Shown: positions 1-6,891, counted from the stretch's first letter. The stretch is DNA of 7,562 nucleotides from Candidatus Sphingobacterium stercoripullorum (GCA_019114715.1 DXEZ01000157.1:1-7562); one strand, 5' to 3'. Notes: generated from the sequence alone by a model not told the origin. Translations and numbers: made by a program.

Positions 1-34
1 GAAGAAACATGCAAAAACCAAGTATTTCATTTAT

Positions 35-1111
35 ATGAGTAAAAACAAAGTAAAAATATTAGTAGTAGGATGTGGAAACATGGGAAGCTCACACGCAACT
101 TCCTATCACCATTCTAAAGATTATGAAATTGTAGGTCTTGTTTCGCGGGGAAATAGCAAGGAAAAGCTAAACCAAAAACTAGGTGGCGGCTATGCGCTGT
201 TTGATGATTACTATAGCGCACTAGAAGAGAGTAAGCCTAATGCAGTATGTATTTCCACTTACCCCGATACGCACGAGCCTTATGCTATAGCAGCTCTTAA
301 AGCTGGAGCACATGTGTTTGTTGAAAAACCTCTGGCAGATAGTATTGAAGGGGCACAACGGGTGATTGATGCTGCAAAAAAATACAATAAAAAACTAGTA
401 GTCGGCTATATATTAAGGTACCACCCTTCTTGGACCAAGTTCATTGAGCTGGGTAGAACTATGGGCTCTCCCCTGGTATTCCGCATGAACTTAAACCAGC
501 AAAGCCACGGCTATATGTGGGATGTGCACAAAAACCTGATGCAAAGCCTAAGCCCCATTGTAGACTGCGGAGTGCACTACATCGATGTGATGTGTCAAAT
601 GACCGATGCAAAACCTATACAAGTAGCTGCAATAGGCGCCAGATTATCCGAGGAGATTCCTAGTGGGAATTACAACTACGGGCAGCTACAAATCCATTTC
701 GATGACGGTAGTGTAGGCTGGTATGAGGCTGGATGGGGACCCATGATTAGTGAGAATGCATTTTTCATCAAAGATGTATTTGGACCTAAGGGGTCTGTAT
801 CCATCCTTGCACGTGAAGCTTCCTCGGCGGGGCAGTCCGACTCCGTTGATGCTCATACTAAAACAGAATCCATCTTGGTTCACCACGCCGATATGGATAA
901 GGACAACAAGTTCACAAAACCTGATGAGTGGATCGACCTACACGATGAGCCCGACCATCAGGAGTTATGTGACCGAGAGCAAGCTTTTTTCCTACAAGCT
1001 ATCCGCCAAGACCTGGACTTAGAAAAACCCATGCGAGATGCATTAAACAGCCTTAGGATCGCCATTGCTTGCGATGAATCCGTAAAAACGGGACAAATAG
1101 TTAAACTTTAA
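35..1111 (+). CDS. Gfo/Idh/MocA family NAD(P)-dependent oxidoreductase (cytoplasmic)
   Basis: Predicted NAD(P)-dependent dehydrogenase or reductase acting on a sugar, cyclitol or keto-sugar; the substrate cannot be read from sequence. The 358 residues are a normal length for the family. The N-terminal Rossmann domain has the dinucleotide loop GCGNMG at residues 12-17 and the family signature EKP at 97-99. The C-terminal alpha/beta domain carries D177-x3-H181 in the stretch DCGVHYIDV. By analogy with inositol dehydrogenase, K98, D177 and H181 would be the catalytic triad, so the enzyme looks intact. There is no signal peptide, so it should act in the cytoplasm. The ATG at 35 sits just before the first beta strand. 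The frame is open upstream to the window edge, but the ATG overlaps a possible upstream stop (ATGA), which favours this start. The GMC gene follows after 10 bp, suggesting co-transcription and a shared pathway. No Shine-Dalgarno sequence is visible. Confidence 0.93.
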   Translation: MSKNKVKILVVGCGNMGSSHATSYHHSKDYEIVGLVSRGNSKEKLNQKLGGGYALFDDYYSALEESKPNAVCISTYPDTHEPYAIAALKAGAHVFVEKPLADSIEGAQRVIDAAKKYNKKLVVGYILRYHPSWTKFIELGRTMGSPLVFRMNLNQQSHGYMWDVHKNLMQSLSPIVDCGVHYIDVMCQMTDAKPIQVAAIGARLSEEIPSGNYNYGQLQIHFDDGSVGWYEAGWGPMISENAFFIKDVFGPKGSVSILAREASSAGQSDSVDAHTKTESILVHHADMDKDNKFTKPDEWIDLHDEPDHQELCDREQAFFLQAIRQDLDLEKPMRDALNSLRIAIACDESVKTGQIVKL

Positions 1112-1121
1112 GCCTTAGCCT

Positions 1122-2816
1122 ATGAAAAAGTCTCCCCATCACTTTGATGCACTGGTCATTGGCTCGGGCCTGTCCGGTAGCTGGGTAGCCAAGGAGCTCT
1201 GCGATTTAGGAATAAAAACACTAGTACTTGAAAGAGGGAAGCCTGTGGAACACATCAAAGACTATCCTACCGCTTTTATGGACCCCTGGGAATTCAAACA
1301 TAGAAACCAAGTGCCAAGCGATGTACTGATTAAAAACCCAATCGCCTCTAAATGCTACGCTTTTAAGGAAGATACGTTCCATCTATTCACTCCGGACGAT
1401 GTCCAGCCCTATATCCAAGAAGAGCCTTTTGATTGGATAAGGTGCTATCAAGTTGGAGGTAAATCTTTAACATGGGCCAGGCAGGTACAAAGGTGGAGTG
1501 ACTTTGACTTCAATGGACCAAAAAGAGACGGCTTTGCAGTGGATTGGCCCATACGATACCGAGACATTGCCCCTTGGTATAACCGAGTAGAGCACTTCAT
1601 AGGAGTTTCTGGCAATAAAGACGGATTAGAGAGCATGCCGGATGGTGATTTCCTTCCCCCCTTTGAGATGAATAAAGTGGAGAAGCTTTTGCAAAGAGAG
1701 ATCGAAAGGGCATTCCCCAATCGCCACGTGATACAGGGACGCTGCGCGCACTTAACAGAGCTGCGCCCTATACACAAAAAGCAAGGAAGAACCTTATGTC
1801 AGGCACGGAGCCTGTGCCAAAGAGGCTGCCCTTTTGGTGGGTATTACAGCGCCAACTCCTCCACCTTACCTTGGGCGGAAAGAACGGGAAATCTGTCGTT
1901 AAGGTCAAACGCTATTGTCGATTCAATTATATATGACCAAAAGAAAAACCTCGCTACTGGGGTCCGAGTCATAGATTCACAGACTCGTGAGACCACCGAA
2001 TATTTTGCCGATGTGTTATTTCTAAACGCTTCCACTTTAGCTACCAATCAAATATTATTAAACTCTACATCCTCCCGCTTTCCGCAAGGTCTAGGGAATG
2101 ACAATGGGTTACTCGGGAAGTACATCACCTTCCACAATTACATGGGAACTATATCAGGAACAATGGATGGTCACCTAGACTCCTATTATTACGGGAGACG
2201 GCCCACCCAGCCCATTATACCAAACTTTAGAAACGTAGATAGGCAAGAAACGGAATTCTTAAGAGGTTATGCATCCTTTTTTAGCGCTTACAGAACCAGA
2301 GGCACTCTAAGCGATAAAACGGTTGGAGGGCCGTTCAAAGACAGCCTCACTGAAGCAGGCCCCTGGCATATCTCCATGATGATGCAAGGAGAAACAATTC
2401 CAAAAGAAGAAAATCACGTACGCCTAAGTACTGAGCAATCCGATAATTTTGGAATACCGCAGCTCATCACCCATGTCAAATACGACGAAAACGATATACT
2501 CAGTAGAGACGACTTTTTTGAGCAAGGGTCCATGATGCTAGATGCCGCGGGCGTAAAAAACATAAGCACACATAATAGCGGCCAAAACCCGGGGCTGGAT
2601 ATCCATGAAATGGGTGGAGTTCGAATGGGCCTTGACCCAGACACTTCCCTTTTAAATAAATGGAATCAATTGCATAACTGTAAAAATGTCTATGTAACAG
2701 ATGGAGCGTGCATGACCTCCACGGGAACGCAAAACCCGTCTTTGACATTCATGGCCTTAGCAGCTAGAGCTGCAAACCATGCGGCAGAAGCTTTAAAGAA
2801 GGGGGATTTGAAATAG
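1122..2816 (+). CDS. GMC-family FAD-dependent oxidoreductase with a putative iron-sulfur cysteine motif
   Basis: Predicted FAD enzyme that oxidises a hydroxyl group of a sugar or other alcohol. In 564 residues the GMC domains appear in order. The FAD-binding Rossmann loop GSGLSG is at 14-19 with E37 as the likely ribose ligand. The GMC N-domain signature VGGKSLTW is at 111-118. The C-domain has HEMGGVRMG at 495-503 and TGTQNPSLT at 534-542, so H495 and N538 are the probable catalytic pair. C226, C232 and C236 form C-x5-C-x3-C-P, a spacing I recall for the [3Fe-4S] ligands of bacterial FAD glucose dehydrogenase, pointing to a dehydrogenase passing electrons to a cytochrome rather than an oxidase. 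There is no signal peptide or twin-arginine motif. Related enzymes are exported by piggy-back on a small Tat-signal subunit, but no such gene is in the window. Bacteroidota glucoside 3-dehydrogenases are plausible relatives. The gene starts 10 bp after the Gfo/Idh/MocA gene, probably in one operon. Confidence 0.92.
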   Translation: MKKSPHHFDALVIGSGLSGSWVAKELCDLGIKTLVLERGKPVEHIKDYPTAFMDPWEFKHRNQVPSDVLIKNPIASKCYAFKEDTFHLFTPDDVQPYIQEEPFDWIRCYQVGGKSLTWARQVQRWSDFDFNGPKRDGFAVDWPIRYRDIAPWYNRVEHFIGVSGNKDGLESMPDGDFLPPFEMNKVEKLLQREIERAFPNRHVIQGRCAHLTELRPIHKKQGRTLCQARSLCQRGCPFGGYYSANSSTLPWAERTGNLSLRSNAIVDSIIYDQKKNLATGVRVIDSQTRETTEYFADVLFLNASTLATNQILLNSTSSRFPQGLGNDNGLLGKYITFHNYMGTISGTMDGHLDSYYYGRRPTQPIIPNFRNVDRQETEFLRGYASFFSAYRTRGTLSDKTVGGPFKDSLTEAGPWHISMMMQGETIPKEENHVRLSTEQSDNFGIPQLITHVKYDENDILSRDDFFEQGSMMLDAAGVKNISTHNSGQNPGLDIHEMGGVRMGLDPDTSLLNKWNQLHNCKNVYVTDGACMTSTGTQNPSLTFMALAARAANHAAEALKKGDLK

Positions 2817-2948
2817 GCAATCCAAAACCGCTTACCAGCACTAACGATGAGGATTCTGTTTTTCATGACCTTTCACTCCTAAATAAACCTGTCCCATGGC
2901 ACCTACATTCTCAGATTTTTTTCGGATATTTAAAGTAAAATCCTAGAT

Positions 2949-3767
2949 ATGAGAATAATTATTTCCACCGACTTTTCCCCTGAGGCAACTGCTGCTATGC
3001 ATTATGCACTAAGTGCTGCATCGTATTATAACTTAAGGGTTATTGTATTTCATTTTCACCGCTTATCTATACATGCACTAAATGCGAGGCTTCCCAACAA
3101 CGCAATTGACCGCGTAGTAGCCAAAAAGAAAGTAGAATTTGAAAACTACTGTGAAAAGCTAACTACGCAGTACGACATTCTAGTTAAACCGCACTTTGCA
3201 ACAGGAGATTACCTGCAGGAACTCGAGGAATGCGTTGCCCAGCACAAGGGAGACCTGGTGACTCTGGGCTCGGGAAATAAATCTCTAGAGCAGGATATGC
3301 TTGGAAACACCACTACGCGGGTTATTGGACGCCTAAAAACTCCCGCGATTGTTATCCCGCCAAATATCCCTGCATTCACCCCTTTTAAAAAACTGCTATT
3401 TTCCTGCGATATCACGCGAGGAATCCATGCGAAAGTCTTGCAGCGAGTCAAAGACTTTGCTCATACTTTCAAGGCTGAAGTTGAAGTATTCCATATCACA
3501 AAGGCAGTAAAACAGCTCCACGATGCTGAGTACGACAAACACCAGAGCCTCCTAAAGGAAGGGTTAAGTGGCGTTACGTACTTGTATCAAAATGTAGAAT
3601 CAGATAAAATCATAGAGACCATAAATAAGCGCATCGATGCTATACATGCAGATATACTAATTATGGTCCCTTATAAATACGGTTTTTGGAATTCTTTGGT
3701 GCATAGGAGTAAAACCAAATTAATGGCCTCGCGCACGAAAATCCCTTTATTAAGTATCCCTTTGTAA
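2949..3767 (+). CDS. Tandem-domain universal stress protein (UspA family)
   Basis: Cytoplasmic stress-response protein made of two fused Usp domains, roughly residues 1-138 and 144-272; the precise role is unknown, as for most of the family. The first domain opens with the typical IISTDFS strand and loop (D8). Its nucleotide loop reads G107-x-G109-x9-G119-N120, against the usual G-x2-G-x9-G-S/T, so one spacer residue is missing and Ser/Thr is replaced by Asn. It ends with the family's TPAIVIP strand. The second domain lacks the glycine loop and instead has VHRSKTKLMA at 251-260 before the closing IPLLSIPL strand, a pattern I associate with tandem Usp proteins of Bacteroidota. ATP binding is therefore uncertain, especially in domain 2. 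It stands alone, 132 bp after the GMC gene, and no clear promoter is visible in that gap. Its stop lies 4 bp from the stop of the convergent yggS gene. Confidence 0.9.
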   Translation: MRIIISTDFSPEATAAMHYALSAASYYNLRVIVFHFHRLSIHALNARLPNNAIDRVVAKKKVEFENYCEKLTTQYDILVKPHFATGDYLQELEECVAQHKGDLVTLGSGNKSLEQDMLGNTTTRVIGRLKTPAIVIPPNIPAFTPFKKLLFSCDITRGIHAKVLQRVKDFAHTFKAEVEVFHITKAVKQLHDAEYDKHQSLLKEGLSGVTYLYQNVESDKIIETINKRIDAIHADILIMVPYKYGFWNSLVHRSKTKLMASRTKIPLLSIPL

Positions 3768-3775
3768 GGGGCTAC
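3754..3775. terminator. Possible bidirectional hairpin at the usp/yggS convergence
   Basis: The two stop codons are 4 bp apart, and the junction can fold as CCCTT-TGT-AAGGG (3758-3770), extended by a T-G wobble and by GTA/TAC pairs with one bulged base. Neither side has a good T-run, and the hairpin overlaps both stop codons, so this is a weak call based on position and pairing only. Confidence 0.3.
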
Positions 3776-4509
3776 TTCTCCTCGTTCCAATAATACGAAT
3801 CGGGATAGATTCTTTCTCCAAAAATAGCCGTTCCCACCCGGACAATGGTCGCCCCCTCTTCAATGGCTACCTCTAAATCTCCACTCATCCCCATGGAGAG
3901 CTCCTTCATTTCCACGCCAGAAATATCTTCCTGTTGAATTTTTTGTTGAATATCTCTTAACAAGCGAAAGCAGGCACGGACGCGCTCTAATTCAGCACTA
4001 AATAGGCCAATAGTCATCAGGCCCTTGATTTTCAAATGCTGAAATTGGGCAACTTGCCTTGCAAACTCAATAGCATCGCCAGGGTGAACGCCAAATTTAC
4101 TCTCTTCATTGGAGGTGTTTATTTGCAAAAGCACATCTATGGTCTTCCCTTTGTTAGCTAACCTCTTGTCTAATCTTTCCGCTAAGCCCACCCGGTCTAA
4201 CGACTCGATGCATGTGACGGGGTATTTCAATAGATCCTTGATCTTATTGGTTTGAAGGTGCCCAATAAAATGCTGTTGATGAGGCGTATCTTTCAATTCA
4301 TCTCCTTTTCCCTTCACCTCTTGAACTCTATTTTCACCTATAAGTGTATAGCCGTAGTTTAGGGCTATTTTTATCCTTTCTGCCGGGACAGTCTTGGTAG
4401 CCAGTAAGAGCTTGACCTCCTCGGGCGTACGATTACTTTTTTCACAAGCACGAATTATTCGCTTCTTTATTATTTCAATATTATGAATGATGGTATCTTT
4501 ATTTTCCAT
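3772..4509 (-). CDS. yggS: YggS/PROSC family pyridoxal 5'-phosphate homeostasis protein
   Basis: PLP-binding protein of the YggS/YBL036C/PROSC family, which has the fold of the alanine racemase N-domain but no known racemase activity, and buffers free PLP and affects amino-acid and keto-acid balance in the cytoplasm. The 245 residues are close to E. coli YggS. K39 in LLATKT is the expected Schiff-base lysine. Other family blocks are GENRVQE (58-64), HFIGHLQTNK (80-89), INTSNEESKFG (130-140), SMGMSGDLEVAI (205-216) and RVGTAIFG (224-231); the last two form the phosphate-binding region. All expected motifs are present, so the protein looks functional. It is transcribed alone on the minus strand, convergent with the universal stress gene and divergent from the DUF488 gene. 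In many bacteria yggS sits next to proC or yggT; here it does not. The ATG gives a normal N-terminus with no better alternative. Confidence 0.96.
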   Translation of the reverse strand: MENKDTIIHNIEIIKKRIIRACEKSNRTPEEVKLLLATKTVPAERIKIALNYGYTLIGENRVQEVKGKGDELKDTPHQQHFIGHLQTNKIKDLLKYPVTCIESLDRVGLAERLDKRLANKGKTIDVLLQINTSNEESKFGVHPGDAIEFARQVAQFQHLKIKGLMTIGLFSAELERVRACFRLLRDIQQKIQQEDISGVEMKELSMGMSGDLEVAIEEGATIVRVGTAIFGERIYPDSYYWNEEK

Positions 4510-4689
4510 AATACAAGGTAATCAATCTATTCAGTAAAAATAATAGTTTTGTGTAAAATACCGGCTAAATCAGCATCCCGCTAACTGCGGCCGCCAGTCC
4601 CTGAATCAGCTTTTTTATTTTTATGGCTTGAAATCCTTGGGTTCACTAATTTTGAGCGAAAACTACACGAAAACTGGCATTTCACGGAA

Positions 4690-4697
4690 TTAATTTG
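4690..4697 (+). promoter_or_regulatory. Possible Bacteroidota -7 element upstream of the DUF488 gene
   Basis: TTAATTTG matches the phylum consensus TAnnTTTG at all fixed positions except the second, and lies 33 bp before the ATG, which would give a short leader. No convincing TTG -33 element lies at the expected distance, so the call is tentative. Confidence 0.3.
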
Positions 4698-4730
4698 GTA
4701 AATTACATCAAACAACCATAATCTCAAACC

Positions 4731-5087
4731 ATGGCACAGCAAATTAAAATCAAAAGAATTTACGACGACAACGCTAAAGAAGATGGATATAGGGTGTTAA
4801 TAGACCGCCTATGGCCCAGAGGGGTAAAGAAAGAAGATGCTCATATAGATCAGTGGCTAAAAGATTTTTCTCCTAGCTCTGACCTTAGAAAATGGTTCAA
4901 TCACCAGCCCGAGCGTTTCGATCGGTTTAAAGCTTTATATAGGGAGGAGCTGGACTCCAAGAAACAGCCTATTCAAGAATTCTTGAAAAACCACAAGGAT
5001 AAAAAAATCACACTATTATATGGCGCGAAAGATGAAACGCATAATCACGCCATAGTGCTGCAGGACTATTTAAAGAAAATCAAATAG
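4731..5087 (+). CDS. DUF488 family (YeaO-like) small cytoplasmic protein
   Basis: A 118-residue protein of the DUF488/YeaO family, present in many bacteria; its biochemical function is not established. The family pattern is complete. It starts with an IKRIYD strand (residues 7-12), followed by GYRVLIDRLWPRGV (19-32), the block IDQWLKDFSPSSDLRKWF (39-56), a central helix with REEL (71-74), and near the C-terminus LLYGAKDETHNHA (95-107), the conserved GAKD-x3-NHA segment. The length is normal for the family. There is no signal peptide or membrane segment. The gene stands alone, divergent from yggS across 221 bp and converging on the exported oxidoreductase gene, with a hairpin terminator directly after its stop. 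The ATG at 4731 begins a normal family N-terminus. Context gives no clue to its role. Confidence 0.93.
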   Translation: MAQQIKIKRIYDDNAKEDGYRVLIDRLWPRGVKKEDAHIDQWLKDFSPSSDLRKWFNHQPERFDRFKALYREELDSKKQPIQEFLKNHKDKKITLLYGAKDETHNHAIVLQDYLKKIK

Positions 5088-5106
5088 TGCCCGTTATTAG
5101 CGGGCA
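5088..5106. terminator. Hairpin terminator between convergent genes
   Basis: A perfect 6-bp inverted repeat, TGCCCG / CGGGCA with a 7-base loop, starts one base after the DUF488 stop and ends 18 bp from the stop of the minus-strand oxidoreductase. No T-run follows on the plus strand. On the minus strand the bases after the hairpin are T-rich (CTATTTGATTTTCTTT), so it best fits termination of the minus-strand gene and may serve both. Confidence 0.6.
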
Positions 5107-5124
5107 TCCTCTGAAAGTACTTCA

Positions 5125-6546
5125 CTAAGGCTTATCCACAGTTTCTGCCTCATCCAATGCTTTAGTTGTTAAATAATATTTAGCAAGCATATTGGGTATC
5201 TCCCAGTTTGGGACTTCTTTCTCTCCTGTTATAAAGCCCAAGTATTTCTGGGTGACCTCTCCGAAATGCTCCTCATGGGTTGTATTGATAGATGGATCGA
5301 AGAACACTTTGTAGGATCCTTCTTTCTGAAGCTCGATTCCAAGCCCGGCGTATTTGGAAGAAAGGCCATCTACGGCACCTTGCAATGCTTCACCGAATTC
5401 AGCATCCGTGAGCACGCCTGTAGATTCCACGTATAAAACAGGCTTGAAGCCTTCCTCTTCCCCTTGGCGAATAATTAAGTTTGCCTTTTCCCCACGCATA
5501 ATGGAGTAATGGGTATCGCCAGCTCCTTCAGGCGCCTGGAAGTTCCAAATTACAGATACCTGAGCGTGCACCCCTTTAATTTTAAAGTTAATCTCACCAT
5601 TGGCATAGACCTTTAAATCTCCATTCTGATCAACAGCATCCTCTAAAAAGCCCGGGTATTGATCGCTACTGGTAGATTTTTGAAACTGCTCTTTACTTAA
5701 CATAGTGGGCCAGCGCTTAGAGGATACCAGCTCGATGTCCTTTAAGTAATCCAACTTTTGATCCGGAAAACTCTCCCACTGCACTAAATCCACTAGGTGT
5801 GTGGTGACATCAACGATACCCTCGCCTTGCTGCTGGGTATCGTAAAACCAGTCTGGCCTTACTAGCGGATTCCCTGAGACCTCTTTAAAGAAATGGTGCA
5901 CACTCTCTTTAGTGATGGCGGGTTCTTGCTCACTGCCATTAACAAGGCTACCGAAAAGTTCTTGCTGCTGAGAAAAATCGCGCTGCAGCATGGTATTGAC
6001 CTCATAGCGCTCGGTCATGATATCGTATACTAAGACGCCTTGCTCACGGGCCGTTATGAAAGCTTGCTCTAGCTTGGGAAAATCTTTCGAGTGAATGATC
6101 ACCGGCTTATCCGATAGAACGTTCATGCCAGCATCTACCGACTTGACCAGGTAGTCGATCTTATGGCGATTATTGCCAGCCAGCACGACCATATTGCCTT
6201 TTTTATCAGAGAGCATCTGCTCTAAATAATCATCTCCTTCATAAACAATCTCCTTCCAAGAGGTTGGATCGTCCGCTTGTGCATTATACTGATCAATCAA
6301 TGCCAAGTGGCTATCAAGCTCCTTGCCCTTGGGCGCATAAACATGTACATTGGGGCTTACCTCCGGGTAGCTTACCTTCTGCACCAAAGCGGCATGAAAG
6401 TGCCCCGGCGCTAAGGTGATAAGGTCAATGGGGTAATCCTTTTGAGTTTCTGAGCCCGTAGGGTTACATGAGAGCATCCCCAAGACGCCCACTAAAAAGA
6501 ATAGCTTACCTTTTCTTCCCCCTTGTTTTCTTTGTAAAAGAGTCAT
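5125..6546 (-). CDS. Predicted lipoprotein with Gfo/Idh/MocA-like oxidoreductase fold (putative oxidoreductase C-terminal domain family)
   Basis: Predicted exported, membrane-anchored sugar-type oxidoreductase or NAD-using glycosidase of unknown substrate, 473 residues. The N-terminus has a basic stretch, a hydrophobic run LFFLVGVLGMLS (15-26) and C27, consistent with a signal-peptidase II signal, although MLSC is not an ideal lipobox. There is no twin-arginine motif. The Rossmann region starts at IDLITLAPGHFHAAL (40-54), where the usual GxGxxG is replaced by APGHFHA. The EKP signature appears as DKP (146-148), with K147 the catalytic candidate, and D246-x3-H250 in VDVTTHLVD supplies the other expected residues. 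The C-terminal half resembles the Pfam family 'putative oxidoreductase C-terminal domain' common in Bacteroidota. The gene is monocistronic here, between a hairpin terminator and a 382-bp divergent spacer. The family call is good; the exported location is likely; the reaction is unknown. Confidence 0.88.
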   Translation of the reverse strand: MTLLQRKQGGRKGKLFFLVGVLGMLSCNPTGSETQKDYPIDLITLAPGHFHAALVQKVSYPEVSPNVHVYAPKGKELDSHLALIDQYNAQADDPTSWKEIVYEGDDYLEQMLSDKKGNMVVLAGNNRHKIDYLVKSVDAGMNVLSDKPVIIHSKDFPKLEQAFITAREQGVLVYDIMTERYEVNTMLQRDFSQQQELFGSLVNGSEQEPAITKESVHHFFKEVSGNPLVRPDWFYDTQQQGEGIVDVTTHLVDLVQWESFPDQKLDYLKDIELVSSKRWPTMLSKEQFQKSTSSDQYPGFLEDAVDQNGDLKVYANGEINFKIKGVHAQVSVIWNFQAPEGAGDTHYSIMRGEKANLIIRQGEEEGFKPVLYVESTGVLTDAEFGEALQGAVDGLSSKYAGLGIELQKEGSYKVFFDPSINTTHEEHFGEVTQKYLGFITGEKEVPNWEIPNMLAKYYLTTKALDEAETVDKP

Positions 6547-6588
6547 GCTTTATAGATCTATTTAATTAGTCTTTAATTGTTTTAAATT

Positions 6589-6606
6589 TTGACTTTCTAG
6601 GGTCAA
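6589..6606. promoter_or_regulatory. Inverted repeat TTGAC-N8-GTCAA, possible operator
   Basis: Perfect 5-bp arms, TTGAC at 6589-6593 and GTCAA at 6602-6606, with an 8-base spacer, lie about 43-60 bp upstream of the minus-strand oxidoreductase start. Position and symmetry fit a dimeric regulator site overlapping its promoter. No regulator gene is nearby, so the call rests on symmetry alone. Confidence 0.3.
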
Positions 6607-6865
6607 TATCCTTATTTTTATTCTGTGTTATCGTTTAGCTTGATTCGTAGAAGGCGAAATTGAAACGCTTTTTTATCCTACTATTGCAAAATACAAAGAG
6701 TATCTCATTTCAGCAAATTAAAAGCCCTAGGGGCAGCATCTTTAGCTTCCCTCAGCCCGCTTATTTAAAAAACATTTACTGCCACCTACTTTCAGCTAAC
6801 TTACAAGGCTTTAAGTCGTAATCTCCCGCATTCTAGTGGCATGGAAAATACTAGTAAAAGCGATA

Positions 6866-6873
6866 TAAATTTG
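6866..6873 (+). promoter_or_regulatory. TAnnTTTG -7 promoter element for the coiled-coil membrane protein gene
   Basis: TAAATTTG is a full match to the Bacteroidota -7 consensus TAnnTTTG, placed 55 bp before the ATG, which would give a leader of roughly 45-50 nucleotides. A TTG -33 element is not evident at the expected spacing, which lowers confidence. Confidence 0.45.
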
Positions 6874-6891
6874 TTTGTCATAAACTTTTGT

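Noticed and set aside
1448..1777. Antisense open frame inside the GMC gene
   Set aside because: It overlaps a well-supported gene, lacks any recognisable domain and has low-complexity, Cys/Ser/Pro-rich shadow-like composition.
2819..2863. AATCC / GGATT inverted repeat followed by CTGTTTTT, as a terminator for the GMC gene
   Set aside because: The arms are only 5 bp with a 27-base loop; too weak to call.
2847..2882. 11-codon ORF (MRILFFMTFHS) between the GMC and usp genes
   Set aside because: Too short, with no ribosome-binding or promoter support and no sign of conservation.
6651..6677. GCG...CGC stem with flanking A/T pairs followed by TTTTTT, as a plus-strand terminator
   Set aside because: The stem is short and includes a wobble, and no plus-strand gene lies upstream of it in this divergent spacer.
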